A stretch of 64,000 nt of DNA, from NCBI GenBank assembly GCA_050874905.1, contig JBNMLP010000001.1, positions 1-64,000 on the forward strand, written 5' to 3'. Each line of letters opens with the position of its first letter. The stretch's first letter is position 1. The translations under genes were made by a program, and so were the position numbers. Positions 41,106 to 48,305 of the stretch are shown one piece after another. Origin of the DNA: NC2004 sp050874905. GTDB taxonomy: Bacteria; Bacillota; Clostridia; Lachnospirales; Lachnospiraceae. Under the pieces are notes generated by a model. The model did not search any database and was not told the origin of the DNA. It saw only the letters and a program-made list of their open reading frames with translations.

Positions 41106-42585
41106 CAATCAGATCATCATTTTAGCAGTATTTCTCGGGTATCTGTTATTTAATGTCGTTGTCAGTTTAGTATATACAAAACGGGCGGAAAAGAAGCTGC
41201 ATACTTCCTCCGAGAAGAAATATTTTATTGGCGGAAGAAATATGAACGGGATTGTTCTGGCAATGACGATCATGGCAACCTATACTTCTGCCAGTTCCTT
41301 TATTTCCGGTCCGGGGGCGGCGGGGCTTACCTACGGATATGCACAGGCATGGATTGCTGCCATTCAGGTTCCGGTCACCTTTTTGGTGCTTGGAGTTTTG
41401 GGAAATAAGCTTGCACTGGTTTCCCGCAGGATCGGTGCAGTGACGGTCGTCGGTTACTTTAAAGCGAGATATAAAAGTGATGCACTTGTTGTAATTACAA
41501 GTCTGGGACTGATCGTATTTTTTATTGCGCAGATGATCAGCCAGTTTACAGGCGGGGCGACGCTGGTTGCATCGATCACCGGAATGGATCATATCACTTC
41601 CCTGTTGATCTTTGGAACGGTCGTCGTTTTGTATACGGCGGTGGGAGGCTTCAGTGCCGTCGTCATTACAGATACGATTCAGGGAATCGTTATGTGTATC
41701 GGAACGTTTCTGTTTCTGTTCTATGTATTGCGTGCAGGCGGAGGACTGGCTTCCATTGATGCCGGTCTTGCCAATAATCTGCCGCAGGTGTATGACGATA
41801 TTTTTTCCAAATACACACCGGGCGGATTGCTGAGCTATTGGATCTTAGTAGGCTTTGGAACACTGGGACTCCCGCAGACTGCGGTGCGGGCAATGGGATT
41901 TAAGAATACCAAAAGCATGCACAAAGCAATGTGGATCGGTGTGCTGACCTGCAGCTTTGTGATCATCGGTATGCATCTTGCAGGAACGTGGGCAGGTGCG
42001 CTGGTTGATACGAAGCATCTTCCAACCTCCGATTATTTTGTTCCGTATATTGTACAAAAGATCATGCCGCCGGGGATTGCCGCTATTTTCCTTGCTGCAC
42101 CAATGGCAGCCGTTATGTCAACAGCAGATTCGCTCCTGATCCTTGCTACGGCAGCTATCGTAAAAGATTTATGGAAAAATTATGTGGTAAAAGACGATCC
42201 TCAAAAAGAGGCTTCTTATGAGAAAAATGTAAAGAAAGCAAGTACCATTCTTACCATCTTGCTGGGAGCGGTAGTCATGCTTCTTACGATCAATCCGCCG
42301 GATATTATTTTTATGTTAAATATGTTTGCCTTTGGTGGTTTGGAATGTACTTTTTTCTGGCCGCTGGTCGGTGGTCTGTTCTGGAAAAAAGGAACGAAAC
42401 AGGCAGCAGTGACAAGCAGTGTTGGTGCGGTTGTGACGTATATTTTTGCTACATATTTTATCCATATTGGCGGAATCAATGCGGTCGTATGGGGCATGCT
42501 TGTCGGTGCAGTACTATATTTCTCAGTGGGTGTGATCACTGGTCGGAACGGACTGGATCAGGATATTCTTGACACCTGCTTTTAA
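41098..42585 (+). CDS. panF: Sodium/pantothenate symporter
   Basis: PanF (SSS family) imports pantothenate, the precursor of coenzyme A, with Na+. The 495-aa protein has about twelve to thirteen helices; typical segments are ASSFISGPGAAGLTYG near residue 65 and the Na+-site region AAVMSTADSLLILATAA near 335. The frame is open upstream, but GAGGATGAGG and the overlap with the DUF997 gene support ATG 41098. The YhdT-type partner upstream strengthens the PanF assignment over other SSS transporters. Confidence 0.88.
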   Translation: MNSNQIIILAVFLGYLLFNVVVSLVYTKRAEKKLHTSSEKKYFIGGRNMNGIVLAMTIMATYTSASSFISGPGAAGLTYGYAQAWIAAIQVPVTFLVLGVLGNKLALVSRRIGAVTVVGYFKARYKSDALVVITSLGLIVFFIAQMISQFTGGATLVASITGMDHITSLLIFGTVVVLYTAVGGFSAVVITDTIQGIVMCIGTFLFLFYVLRAGGGLASIDAGLANNLPQVYDDIFSKYTPGGLLSYWILVGFGTLGLPQTAVRAMGFKNTKSMHKAMWIGVLTCSFVIIGMHLAGTWAGALVDTKHLPTSDYFVPYIVQKIMPPGIAAIFLAAPMAAVMSTADSLLILATAAIVKDLWKNYVVKDDPQKEASYEKNVKKASTILTILLGAVVMLLTINPPDIIFMLNMFAFGGLECTFFWPLVGGLFWKKGTKQAAVTSSVGAVVTYIFATYFIHIGGINAVVWGMLVGAVLYFSVGVITGRNGLDQDILDTCF

Positions 42586-42676
42586 AAGGCTTTGCGAAAG
42601 GATCTGTTTTTTCTGCTGCAAAATAAAAATGGTACATAAAATTGTTTCTAATGAGAAATCCTATCAGAAATAAGTG

Positions 42677-42705
42677 TTGTGTTTTTATTCTAAGTTATAT
42701 ATAAT
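42677..42705 (+). promoter_or_regulatory. Promoter of eno
   Basis: TTGTGT, 17-nt spacer, TATAAT. The -10 lies inside an AAGTTA-N8-TAACTT inverted repeat. The predicted start is about 42712, just before a GTTAG/CTAAC palindrome, giving a leader of about 125 nt. Confidence 0.75.
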
Positions 42706-42713
42706 TAACTTAT

Positions 42714-42729
42714 GTTAGATAAAACTAAC
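42714..42729. promoter_or_regulatory. Palindromic operator over the eno start site
   Basis: GTTAG-ATAAAA-CTAAC, the same half-sites and spacing as in the ZIP transporter operator at 34527-34542, and in the same place relative to the -10. It suggests a common repressor, perhaps of the DtxR/IdeR type. Confidence 0.55.
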
Positions 42730-42744
42730 TAGAATAAATCATGT

Positions 42745-42829
42745 GAACTCCTTATATGATCTTCGGGCTGCTTCCCCAGACATGCCGGAAAGTAATTTCC
42801 GGTTAAGGAGCTCATTACACCGAAAGGAG
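42745..42829 (+). promoter_or_regulatory. Structured eno leader with alternative pairing over the SD
   Basis: GAACTCCTTA (42745-42754) can pair with TAAGGAGCTC (42804-42813), closing a multibranch structure that holds a perfect CCGGAAA-GTAA-TTTCCGG hairpin (42785-42802). The CTCCTT inside the 5' strand could equally pair with the ribosome site AAGGAG (42824-42829). The two pairings exclude each other, as in translational riboswitches. No T-run is present. It matches no riboswitch consensus I know. Confidence 0.5.
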
Positions 42830-42837
42830 ATTGTAGG

Positions 42838-44145
42838 ATGAATTATTTAGAGATTGAGAAGGTAGTAGGCCGTGAGATTTTAGATTCAAGAGGAAATCCA
42901 ACGGTAGAGGCAGAGGTTACATTGCTTGATGGCACTGTGGGACGTGGTACGGCTCCGAGTGGCGCATCCACCGGAGAATTTGAAGCGTTAGAGCTTCGCG
43001 ATAATGATAAATCACGTTACCTTGGTAAAGGTGTGACAAAAGCAGTTGATAATATTAATACAGTGATCAATGATACGCTTTGTGGCATGGATGCATCTGA
43101 CATTTATGCGGTGGATCGTGCCATGATCGCAGCAGATGGTACAAAGGACAAGTCCAAATTAGGAGCAAATGCGATTCTTGCTGTTTCGATTGCTTGTGCA
43201 AGAGCAGCGTCTATTTCTCTTGACATTCCGTTATATCGTTTCCTTGGCGGTATTTCCGGAAATCGTCTTCCTGTTCCAATGATGAATATTTTAAATGGTG
43301 GCGCACATGCAGATTCTGCTGTGGATACACAGGAATTCATGATCATGCCGGTAGGCGCACCATCTTTCAAAGAAGCACTTCGCTGGTGTGCAGAGGTATT
43401 CCATACATTAAAATCTCTGATCAAAGAGATGGGAGATGTCACTGCTGTTGGTGATGAAGGTGGATTTGCACCAAACAAGCTTACCTCTGATGAAGAAGCG
43501 ATTGAGAAGATTTTAGAAGCCATTAAAAAGGCAGGATTTGAGCCGGGCAAAGATTTCATGATCGCAATGGATGCCGCTTCTTCTGAGTGGAAATCAGAGA
43601 AGGGGATCGGTTACTACAAGCAGCCAAAATCCGGAAAAGAGTATACGTCAGATGAGTTGATCGCACACTGGGAGGCTCTTGTTGACAAATATCCGATCAT
43701 TTCCATCGAGGATGGACTGGATGAAGAGGACTGGGAAGGCTGGAAGAAGATGACAGAGAAGATCGGCAGCAAGGTACAGCTTGTTGGAGATGATCTTTTC
43801 GTTACGAATACCGAGCGACTTTCTAAGGGTATTGCAATGGGAGCAGGTAATTCGATCCTGATCAAATTAAATCAGATTGGTTCCGTATCCGAGACATTGG
43901 AAGCGATCAAGATGGCACACGAAGCTGGCTATACTGCGATTTCTTCCCATCGTTCCGGTGAGACTGCCGATACAACGATCGCAGATCTTGCAGTAGCATT
44001 AAATACCTGTCAGATCAAAACAGGTGCTCCATCAAGAAGTGAGCGTGTGGCAAAATATAACCAGCTTCTTCGTATTGAGGAGGAACTGGGAGAGAGTGCT
44101 TGCTATCCGGGTATGAAGGCATTTCATGTAAAGAGAGAAGCATAA
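42838..44145 (+). CDS. eno: Enolase
   Basis: Enolase converts 2-phosphoglycerate to phosphoenolpyruvate in glycolysis and needs Mg2+. The 435-aa protein has the SGASTGEFEALELRD loop, metal ligands near DAASSEW, ISIEDGLDEEDW and LVGDDLFVTN, the catalytic Lys in LIKLNQIGSVSE and the SHRSGETADT signature. AAAGGAG lies eight bases before the ATG. It has its own promoter and a long leader. It is followed by a DUF3793 gene 15 bp downstream instead of the usual glycolytic neighbours. Confidence 0.98.
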   Translation: MNYLEIEKVVGREILDSRGNPTVEAEVTLLDGTVGRGTAPSGASTGEFEALELRDNDKSRYLGKGVTKAVDNINTVINDTLCGMDASDIYAVDRAMIAADGTKDKSKLGANAILAVSIACARAASISLDIPLYRFLGGISGNRLPVPMMNILNGGAHADSAVDTQEFMIMPVGAPSFKEALRWCAEVFHTLKSLIKEMGDVTAVGDEGGFAPNKLTSDEEAIEKILEAIKKAGFEPGKDFMIAMDAASSEWKSEKGIGYYKQPKSGKEYTSDELIAHWEALVDKYPIISIEDGLDEEDWEGWKKMTEKIGSKVQLVGDDLFVTNTERLSKGIAMGAGNSILIKLNQIGSVSETLEAIKMAHEAGYTAISSHRSGETADTTIADLAVALNTCQIKTGAPSRSERVAKYNQLLRIEEELGESACYPGMKAFHVKREA

Positions 44146-44160
44146 AGCGAGGAAAATAAT

Positions 44161-44748
44161 ATGCCAATTCAGGAAGTATTATCTATGAGTAAATCCGATG
44201 ATGTTGCGACAAGACTCCGTATCCTGCTGGCGCTTCACTGTGCTCCTATTCTGAAAGGGATCAAGGCAGCCAATATGCTGGCAGTGCGTGTTTATGAGGC
44301 AGAATACATTTGCAGGATGCTAGGCCATACCGGGATCTTCTGCCGTATTTTAAAGACACAGGGAGACCGCTGTATTCTTTATGTGTACCGGAAACAGCGG
44401 CTTGCCGCCTATTTAAACCGCAGGGAGAACCGGGAGTTTTTAAAGCGGTATGGGTACGATACCGGTGACCTTTATGGAATGCTTGCGTATCTGTCCAGCC
44501 GGATTGAAATGTATGCCAATGGAAACGTGGAATTTCCTCACGAGATCGGGATCTTTTTGGAATATCCGATGCAGGATGTCAAAGGATTTGTAGAAAATAA
44601 AGGAGAAAATTTTGCCTATTCCGGTTATTGGAAAGTGTATTCCAACGTTGGTGTCGCCAAAAAGACATTTCGTGCATATGATGAGAAACGGGAATTGGTC
44701 GTAAGAGAAGTGATGCGGGGCAAGTCGATGGAAGAAATTGCCTCTTAA
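44161..44748 (+). CDS. DUF3793-family protein
   Basis: The 195-aa product resembles DUF3793 proteins, found mainly in Clostridia and often encoded beside a flavodoxin. It has conserved segments LALHCAPILKGIKAANML, CILYVYRKQRL and HEIGIFLEYPMQDVKGF; the early Cys and the HEIG motif may be functional. It is soluble with no signal. The biochemical role is unknown, but pairing with a flavodoxin here suggests redox or iron handling. It follows eno by 15 bp with a weak ribosome site (GCGAGGAAAA). Confidence 0.82.
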   Translation: MPIQEVLSMSKSDDVATRLRILLALHCAPILKGIKAANMLAVRVYEAEYICRMLGHTGIFCRILKTQGDRCILYVYRKQRLAAYLNRRENREFLKRYGYDTGDLYGMLAYLSSRIEMYANGNVEFPHEIGIFLEYPMQDVKGFVENKGENFAYSGYWKVYSNVGVAKKTFRAYDEKRELVVREVMRGKSMEEIAS

Positions 44749-44765
44749 AAGTGAAAGGAGAACAG

Positions 44766-45200
44766 ATGAGTAACGTAACGATTGTATTTTGGTCAGGAAC
44801 CGGAAACACAGCAATGATGGCAGAGATGATCGCAGCAGGAGTATCGGAAGCAGGAAAGACCGCACAGGTTGTTCCGGTAGAAAGTGTCAGCGCGGCTGAT
44901 TTAAAAGAGGAGAAAGCATTTGCACTGGGATGCCCATCTATGGGAGAAGAACAGTTAGAGGAAACCATTATGGAACCGTTTATGGAAGAACTGGACAGCA
45001 TGATCAGCGGAAAAAACGTGGGACTGTTTGGATCTTACGGATGGGGAAATGAAGAATGGATGCGTGATTGGGAGGATCGTATCCAGTCCGATGGTGCTGC
45101 TTTAGTAAACGGAGAAGGCGTTGCATGCAATGGGGCACCGGATGGCGAAGCCGAGGAAGCATTAAAGGAGCTCGGACGCGCACTTGCTGCACTTGTATAA
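44766..45200 (+). CDS. Short-chain flavodoxin
   Basis: Flavodoxins carry one FMN and replace ferredoxin in low-potential electron transfer, often under iron limitation. The 144-aa protein has the FMN phosphate loop SGTGNTAMM, the aromatic isoalloxazine region GSYGWGNEEW and the GVACNGAPDG loop. GAAAGGAG before ATG 44766 sets the start. It is 17 bp after the DUF3793 gene and 56 bp before thioredoxin, forming a small redox cluster behind enolase. Confidence 0.92.
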   Translation: MSNVTIVFWSGTGNTAMMAEMIAAGVSEAGKTAQVVPVESVSAADLKEEKAFALGCPSMGEEQLEETIMEPFMEELDSMISGKNVGLFGSYGWGNEEWMRDWEDRIQSDGAALVNGEGVACNGAPDGEAEEALKELGRALAALV

Positions 45201-45256
45201 AAGCACTTTTCAAAAGGCAGAGGATGGGGTAAGATAGTGCAAAAGGAGATGATAAC

Positions 45257-45559
45257 ATGATAACAAAGATTACAAACAATGATATGCAGGCAGTGCTGGC
45301 AAGCGATGTTGCAGTGATTGATTTTTCAGCGGGATGGTGCGGACCATGTAAAATGCTGCATCCTGTATTGGAAGAACTTTCTGAAGAAATGAAAGAGGTT
45401 GCTTTCTATAATGCGGATGTAGATGAGAATATGGATCTTGCCGTTTCGATGGGAGTTACCAATATTCCGGCGTTGTTTTTATACAAAAAGGGAGAAAAAA
45501 CAGGGAATCTTGTTGGTTACCATCAAAAAGATGATTTAAAAGCCTGGATCTGTTCGTAA
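45257..45559 (+). CDS. Thioredoxin
   Basis: A 100-aa thioredoxin-fold protein with active-site WCGPC near residues 27-31 and cis-Pro in NIPALF. It reduces protein disulfides in the cytoplasm. AAAAGGAGATG lies upstream. It closes the eno-DUF3793-flavodoxin cluster, with a terminator 30 bp later. No thioredoxin reductase gene is in the window. Confidence 0.93.
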   Translation: MITKITNNDMQAVLASDVAVIDFSAGWCGPCKMLHPVLEELSEEMKEVAFYNADVDENMDLAVSMGVTNIPALFLYKKGEKTGNLVGYHQKDDLKAWICS

Positions 45560-45593
45560 GACAGATGTGGCAGAACAGGTAGTATGTGAAAAG

Positions 45594-45635
45594 AGCAGTG
45601 AGACGATGCAAAGGCAGAAGCTCACTGCTTTTTTT
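45594..45635 (+). terminator. Terminator after thioredoxin
   Basis: AGCAGTGAG pairs with CTCACTGCT (9 bp, 18-nt loop) and is followed by six to seven T. Confidence 0.8.
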
Positions 45636-45671
45636 GCGCCTTTTTTCAAAGCCAGAAAAGAAATGTTTGAA

Positions 45672-45735
45672 TATTATACGAGATATAATATTATTTTGTT
45701 GACAAATGATATTATACGGTGTATAGTATTATACG
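45672..45735. promoter_or_regulatory. Triple TATTATACG repeat around the padR promoter
   Basis: The 9-mer TATTATACG occurs at 45672, 45710 and 45727. The first copy forms TATTATA-N5-TATAATA, and the second makes ATAC-GGT-GTAT across the spacer and -10. Such repeats over a promoter are probable binding sites for the PadR regulator encoded next. Confidence 0.55.
45699..45727 (+). promoter_or_regulatory. Promoter of padR-DUF1700-DUF4097
   Basis: TTGACA, exactly 17 nt, TATAGT, about 32 bp before the start codon. Confidence 0.88.
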
Positions 45736-45759
45736 AAGAGGAAAGAAAGGAGTGAGCAT

Positions 45760-46080
45760 ATGACCTATCAGTTAGCGGCTCCGCTTTTAGATGCCTGTGT
45801 ACTTGGAGTGCTGGCAAAAGAGGATGCCTATGGATATACCCTGACGCAAAAGGTGATGGAAGTGGTGGATATTTCAGAATCAACACTGTATCCGGTACTG
45901 CGCCGCCTGCAAAAGGAAGAGTGTCTGATGACATATGACCAGCCGTATCAGGGACGGAACCGGAGATATTACCGCATCACAGAACCGGGGAAGGAGCGAT
46001 TAGCCTTTTACCGGCAGGAGTGGGAGCTTTATAAGGACAAGATTGATACATTATTGGGAGGTGGAAAGACAGATGAATAA
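45760..46080 (+). CDS. PadR-family transcriptional regulator
   Basis: A 106-aa winged-helix repressor. Recognition features are LLDACVLGVLAKEDAYGYTL at the start, ESTLYPVLRRLQKE in the recognition helix and RRYYRITEPGKERL in the wing. Small PadR proteins commonly control adjacent membrane genes and respond to hydrophobic compounds or envelope stress. AAAGGAGTGAG precedes the ATG. It overlaps the DUF1700 gene by 8 bp. Autoregulation is suggested by repeats at its promoter. Confidence 0.92.
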   Translation: MTYQLAAPLLDACVLGVLAKEDAYGYTLTQKVMEVVDISESTLYPVLRRLQKEECLMTYDQPYQGRNRRYYRITEPGKERLAFYRQEWELYKDKIDTLLGGGKTDE

Positions 46081-46657
46081 GAATGAGTTTTTACGGGAAT
46101 TGGAGAATCGTTTGAAGCATTTGCCAAAGGAAGACCGGGAAGACGCGCTTCATTATTACCGGGAATATTTTGACGATATGCAGGCAGAGGACGGAGAAGA
46201 TGTGACGAGCCGGGTAGGAGATCCAAAGGAGGTCGCACGCGGCATTTTAACCGACTGCACAGAGAAACAGATCAAACGGCAGAAAGAAAAGGGCGGTGTG
46301 AGAAATGGAGCGGTTGTACTGTGGATGATCCTGCTTGGAATCTGTGCGGCGCCGATCGCGCTGCCGGTTATTTTGGTCGTACTGGTTCTGTTTTTATGTT
46401 TATTGATCGTACTGTTTTCCATTGTATTTTCTATTGTGGTATGTGGAGTAAGTGTTTTAGTCGGAGCAGCGGCGATGCTGCCGGGACTGTTCTGGGCTGG
46501 CGGTATCGGTCAAAAACTGGTGATCGCAGGATATGTAGCATTATTGCTTGGTGTTGGTGTACTGTTACTGGTTGCAACGATCAAGCTGTCAGAACTGTTT
46601 GTACGGTTTGTGGCATGGATATTTCGGAAATGTTTTTCAAAGAAGGAGGAAAAATAA
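46073..46657 (+). CDS. DUF1700-family membrane protein
   Basis: The 194-aa product starts with the HAAS/DUF1700 signature (FLRELENRLKHLPKEDREDA, then YYREYFDDM), followed by three to four helices (about 80-175) and a short basic tail. DUF1700 genes normally lie between a PadR gene and a DUF4097 gene, as here; the domain is thought to transmit signals or act as a scaffold. Start 46073 has GGGAGGTGG upstream and overlaps padR by 8 bp. Confidence 0.88.
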   Translation: MNKNEFLRELENRLKHLPKEDREDALHYYREYFDDMQAEDGEDVTSRVGDPKEVARGILTDCTEKQIKRQKEKGGVRNGAVVLWMILLGICAAPIALPVILVVLVLFLCLLIVLFSIVFSIVVCGVSVLVGAAAMLPGLFWAGGIGQKLVIAGYVALLLGVGVLLLVATIKLSELFVRFVAWIFRKCFSKKEEK

Positions 46658-47647
46658 ATGAACCGTATGTTGAAGAAATTATCAATATTTAGTCTGATCG
46701 CAATACTGGCAGGAATCGTGCTGGTCATATTTGGTGTCGGACTTGGGGGACGTATGGCACTGGCGATCGACCTGGGCAATAAACGTGTGTCCACTGATCA
46801 GGATAAAAATGAGAAGATGGTAGAATACAGTGAAAAACTCGATGCCTTTCATACTATCAGCATCGATACAGATGTATATGATGTCGCCTTAGTCGAGGGC
46901 GGGGAGTATGGGATTTCCTACTGCCTGCCGGAAAAAGAGAAACCAAAGTATACTGTAAAGAATGACACGTTTAAGCTGAAAAACCGTGCAGGTGGTTCTT
47001 ATACGCAGGTGAATCTGATCGATCTGTTTCCATCCGGTAAAAGAACAGATACCAAAAAAAATCAGATCAGGATCACGGTGCCAAAGCATACCGTTTTAAA
47101 GACAGTATCTGCAACTCTTGATACCTCCGATTTAACTATGGAACAGTTACAGATGCAGACACTGACCCTAACGAGTGATACCGGAGATATGAAGCTGACC
47201 GGGATTTCCTGTGACGAGTATCAGATTGAAACCGACACCGGAGATATTAAAATGGAGCAGATCACTGCCAAAACCGGGCAGCTGACCGCAGACGCCGGAG
47301 ATGTGAAAATGCAGACGGGCAGTGTAGATCATTTTAAGCTGAAAACGGACACCGGAGATGTCAAGCTGACCGGTATGACGTTCTTAAGCTTTGAGGTACA
47401 GTCGGAGACTGGAGATGTTACGGTGCAGGACAGCTCGTTGGAAAAGGGTGATCTGGTCAGCGATACTGGTGACGTCAAATTACTGATCTATGGTGACGAG
47501 AATGAGTATGCTTATGATATTGGAAGCGATACCGGAGATGTCAACGTCAATGGTCGCAAAAAGGATCATGTACTGATCAATGCCGGACAGAAGAACAAGA
47601 TAAAGGCACGGTCTGAAAGTGGGGATATTACCGTCCGCGTGCAGTAA
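46658..47647 (+). CDS. DUF4097-family surface beta-repeat protein
   Basis: The 329-aa protein has one N-terminal helix (about 9-30) and an outside region of repeated beta strands. A TGDvk-type unit recurs about seven times (DTGDMKL, DTGDIKM, AGDVKM, DTGDVKL, ETGDVTV, DTGDVKL, DTGDVNV), roughly every 18-20 residues, predicting a beta-helix or ladder. Acidic GD turns could bind cations. It ends one base before the convergent glucosaminidase gene. The ligand is unknown; the operon setting points to envelope sensing. Confidence 0.85.
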   Translation: MNRMLKKLSIFSLIAILAGIVLVIFGVGLGGRMALAIDLGNKRVSTDQDKNEKMVEYSEKLDAFHTISIDTDVYDVALVEGGEYGISYCLPEKEKPKYTVKNDTFKLKNRAGGSYTQVNLIDLFPSGKRTDTKKNQIRITVPKHTVLKTVSATLDTSDLTMEQLQMQTLTLTSDTGDMKLTGISCDEYQIETDTGDIKMEQITAKTGQLTADAGDVKMQTGSVDHFKLKTDTGDVKLTGMTFLSFEVQSETGDVTVQDSSLEKGDLVSDTGDVKLLIYGDENEYAYDIGSDTGDVNVNGRKKDHVLINAGQKNKIKARSESGDITVRVQ

Positions 47648-48112
47648 TTATTTTATCTGCTTATCATATTTTGTAAAATCATATTGTTTAATTACTTCAA
47701 GGCATCGTTTGTAATAATAGTCGGGATAACCGCAGTAACCGCCATCCACGATGTAGCGGATCTGTTTTTTGTAATCCTTTTCAAACGGTGCCTTTTTATA
47801 ATATCCGTTGTTGATGCATTTGAGGTACCCTAAGGTGCCTTTTTTTAATGAGCCATATCGTGCCTGTCCGTTTTTGATTCCCCAGAGATTGTAGCTTTTG
47901 CAATGATCTCCCATGGTGCTTTCCACAAATGCCTGGGCAAGACATACACTTGGCAGTACCCCGTATTCTTCATAATTTTTGACGCATACCTTGACAATCT
48001 GCTTTGCTCGCTTTTGCTGGTCTTTTGTAAGACTGGATCTGGCGGATGCCGGAAAAGGAAGCTGGAAAAGTAATAACACCATTAGAAACAAACATACATA
48101 TTTTTTAAACAT
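47648..48112 (-). CDS. Secreted glucosaminidase-domain protein
   Basis: The 154-aa protein has a clear signal peptide ending near ASA-RSS (about residue 25) and a compact mannosyl-glycoprotein endo-beta-N-acetylglucosaminidase-like domain. The catalytic Glu is in AQAFVESTMGD, with SYNLWGIKNG and YLKCINNGYY further on. It likely cleaves peptidoglycan glycan strands outside the cell. No wall-binding repeats are present, so it is a minimal enzyme. AGGAGG-like sequence (CGGAGGATTTG on the minus strand) precedes the ATG. Its stop abuts that of the DUF4097 gene. Confidence 0.88.
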   Translation of the reverse strand: MFKKYVCLFLMVLLLFQLPFPASARSSLTKDQQKRAKQIVKVCVKNYEEYGVLPSVCLAQAFVESTMGDHCKSYNLWGIKNGQARYGSLKKGTLGYLKCINNGYYKKAPFEKDYKKQIRYIVDGGYCGYPDYYYKRCLEVIKQYDFTKYDKQIK

Positions 48113-48264
48113 AACAAATCCTCCGCTTTTTTATTTTGCAAGATCAGTATAAGGGAGGGGGAAAAAGAAAAATGTCAAAATTCGTAACAGATATGAAATA
48201 TTTTTTTAATGATTTTGTAACAAAAGGAAAAAGTGAATAAAAAACATGGTATTTTTTGTCACTA

Positions 48265-48275
48265 TTTGCTATAAT
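48265..48275 (+). promoter_or_regulatory. Extended -10 promoter of the BMP gene
   Basis: TTTGC TATAAT about 31 bp before the start; the -35 is weak. No sigma-D/28-type sequence was found, although the next gene is a chemoreceptor. Confidence 0.5.
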
Positions 48276-48305
48276 GTAAAAAATAAATGTCATATGGAGG
48301 GATGA

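Noticed and set aside
42730..42837. Fluoride riboswitch before eno
   Set aside because: The family often precedes eno, but the GGCGATG-type core and the characteristic pseudoknot bases are not present in this leader.
45567..45755. 62-codon open frame between thioredoxin and padR
   Set aside because: It spans a clear terminator and the padR promoter, has no good ribosome site, and encodes no recognisable protein.
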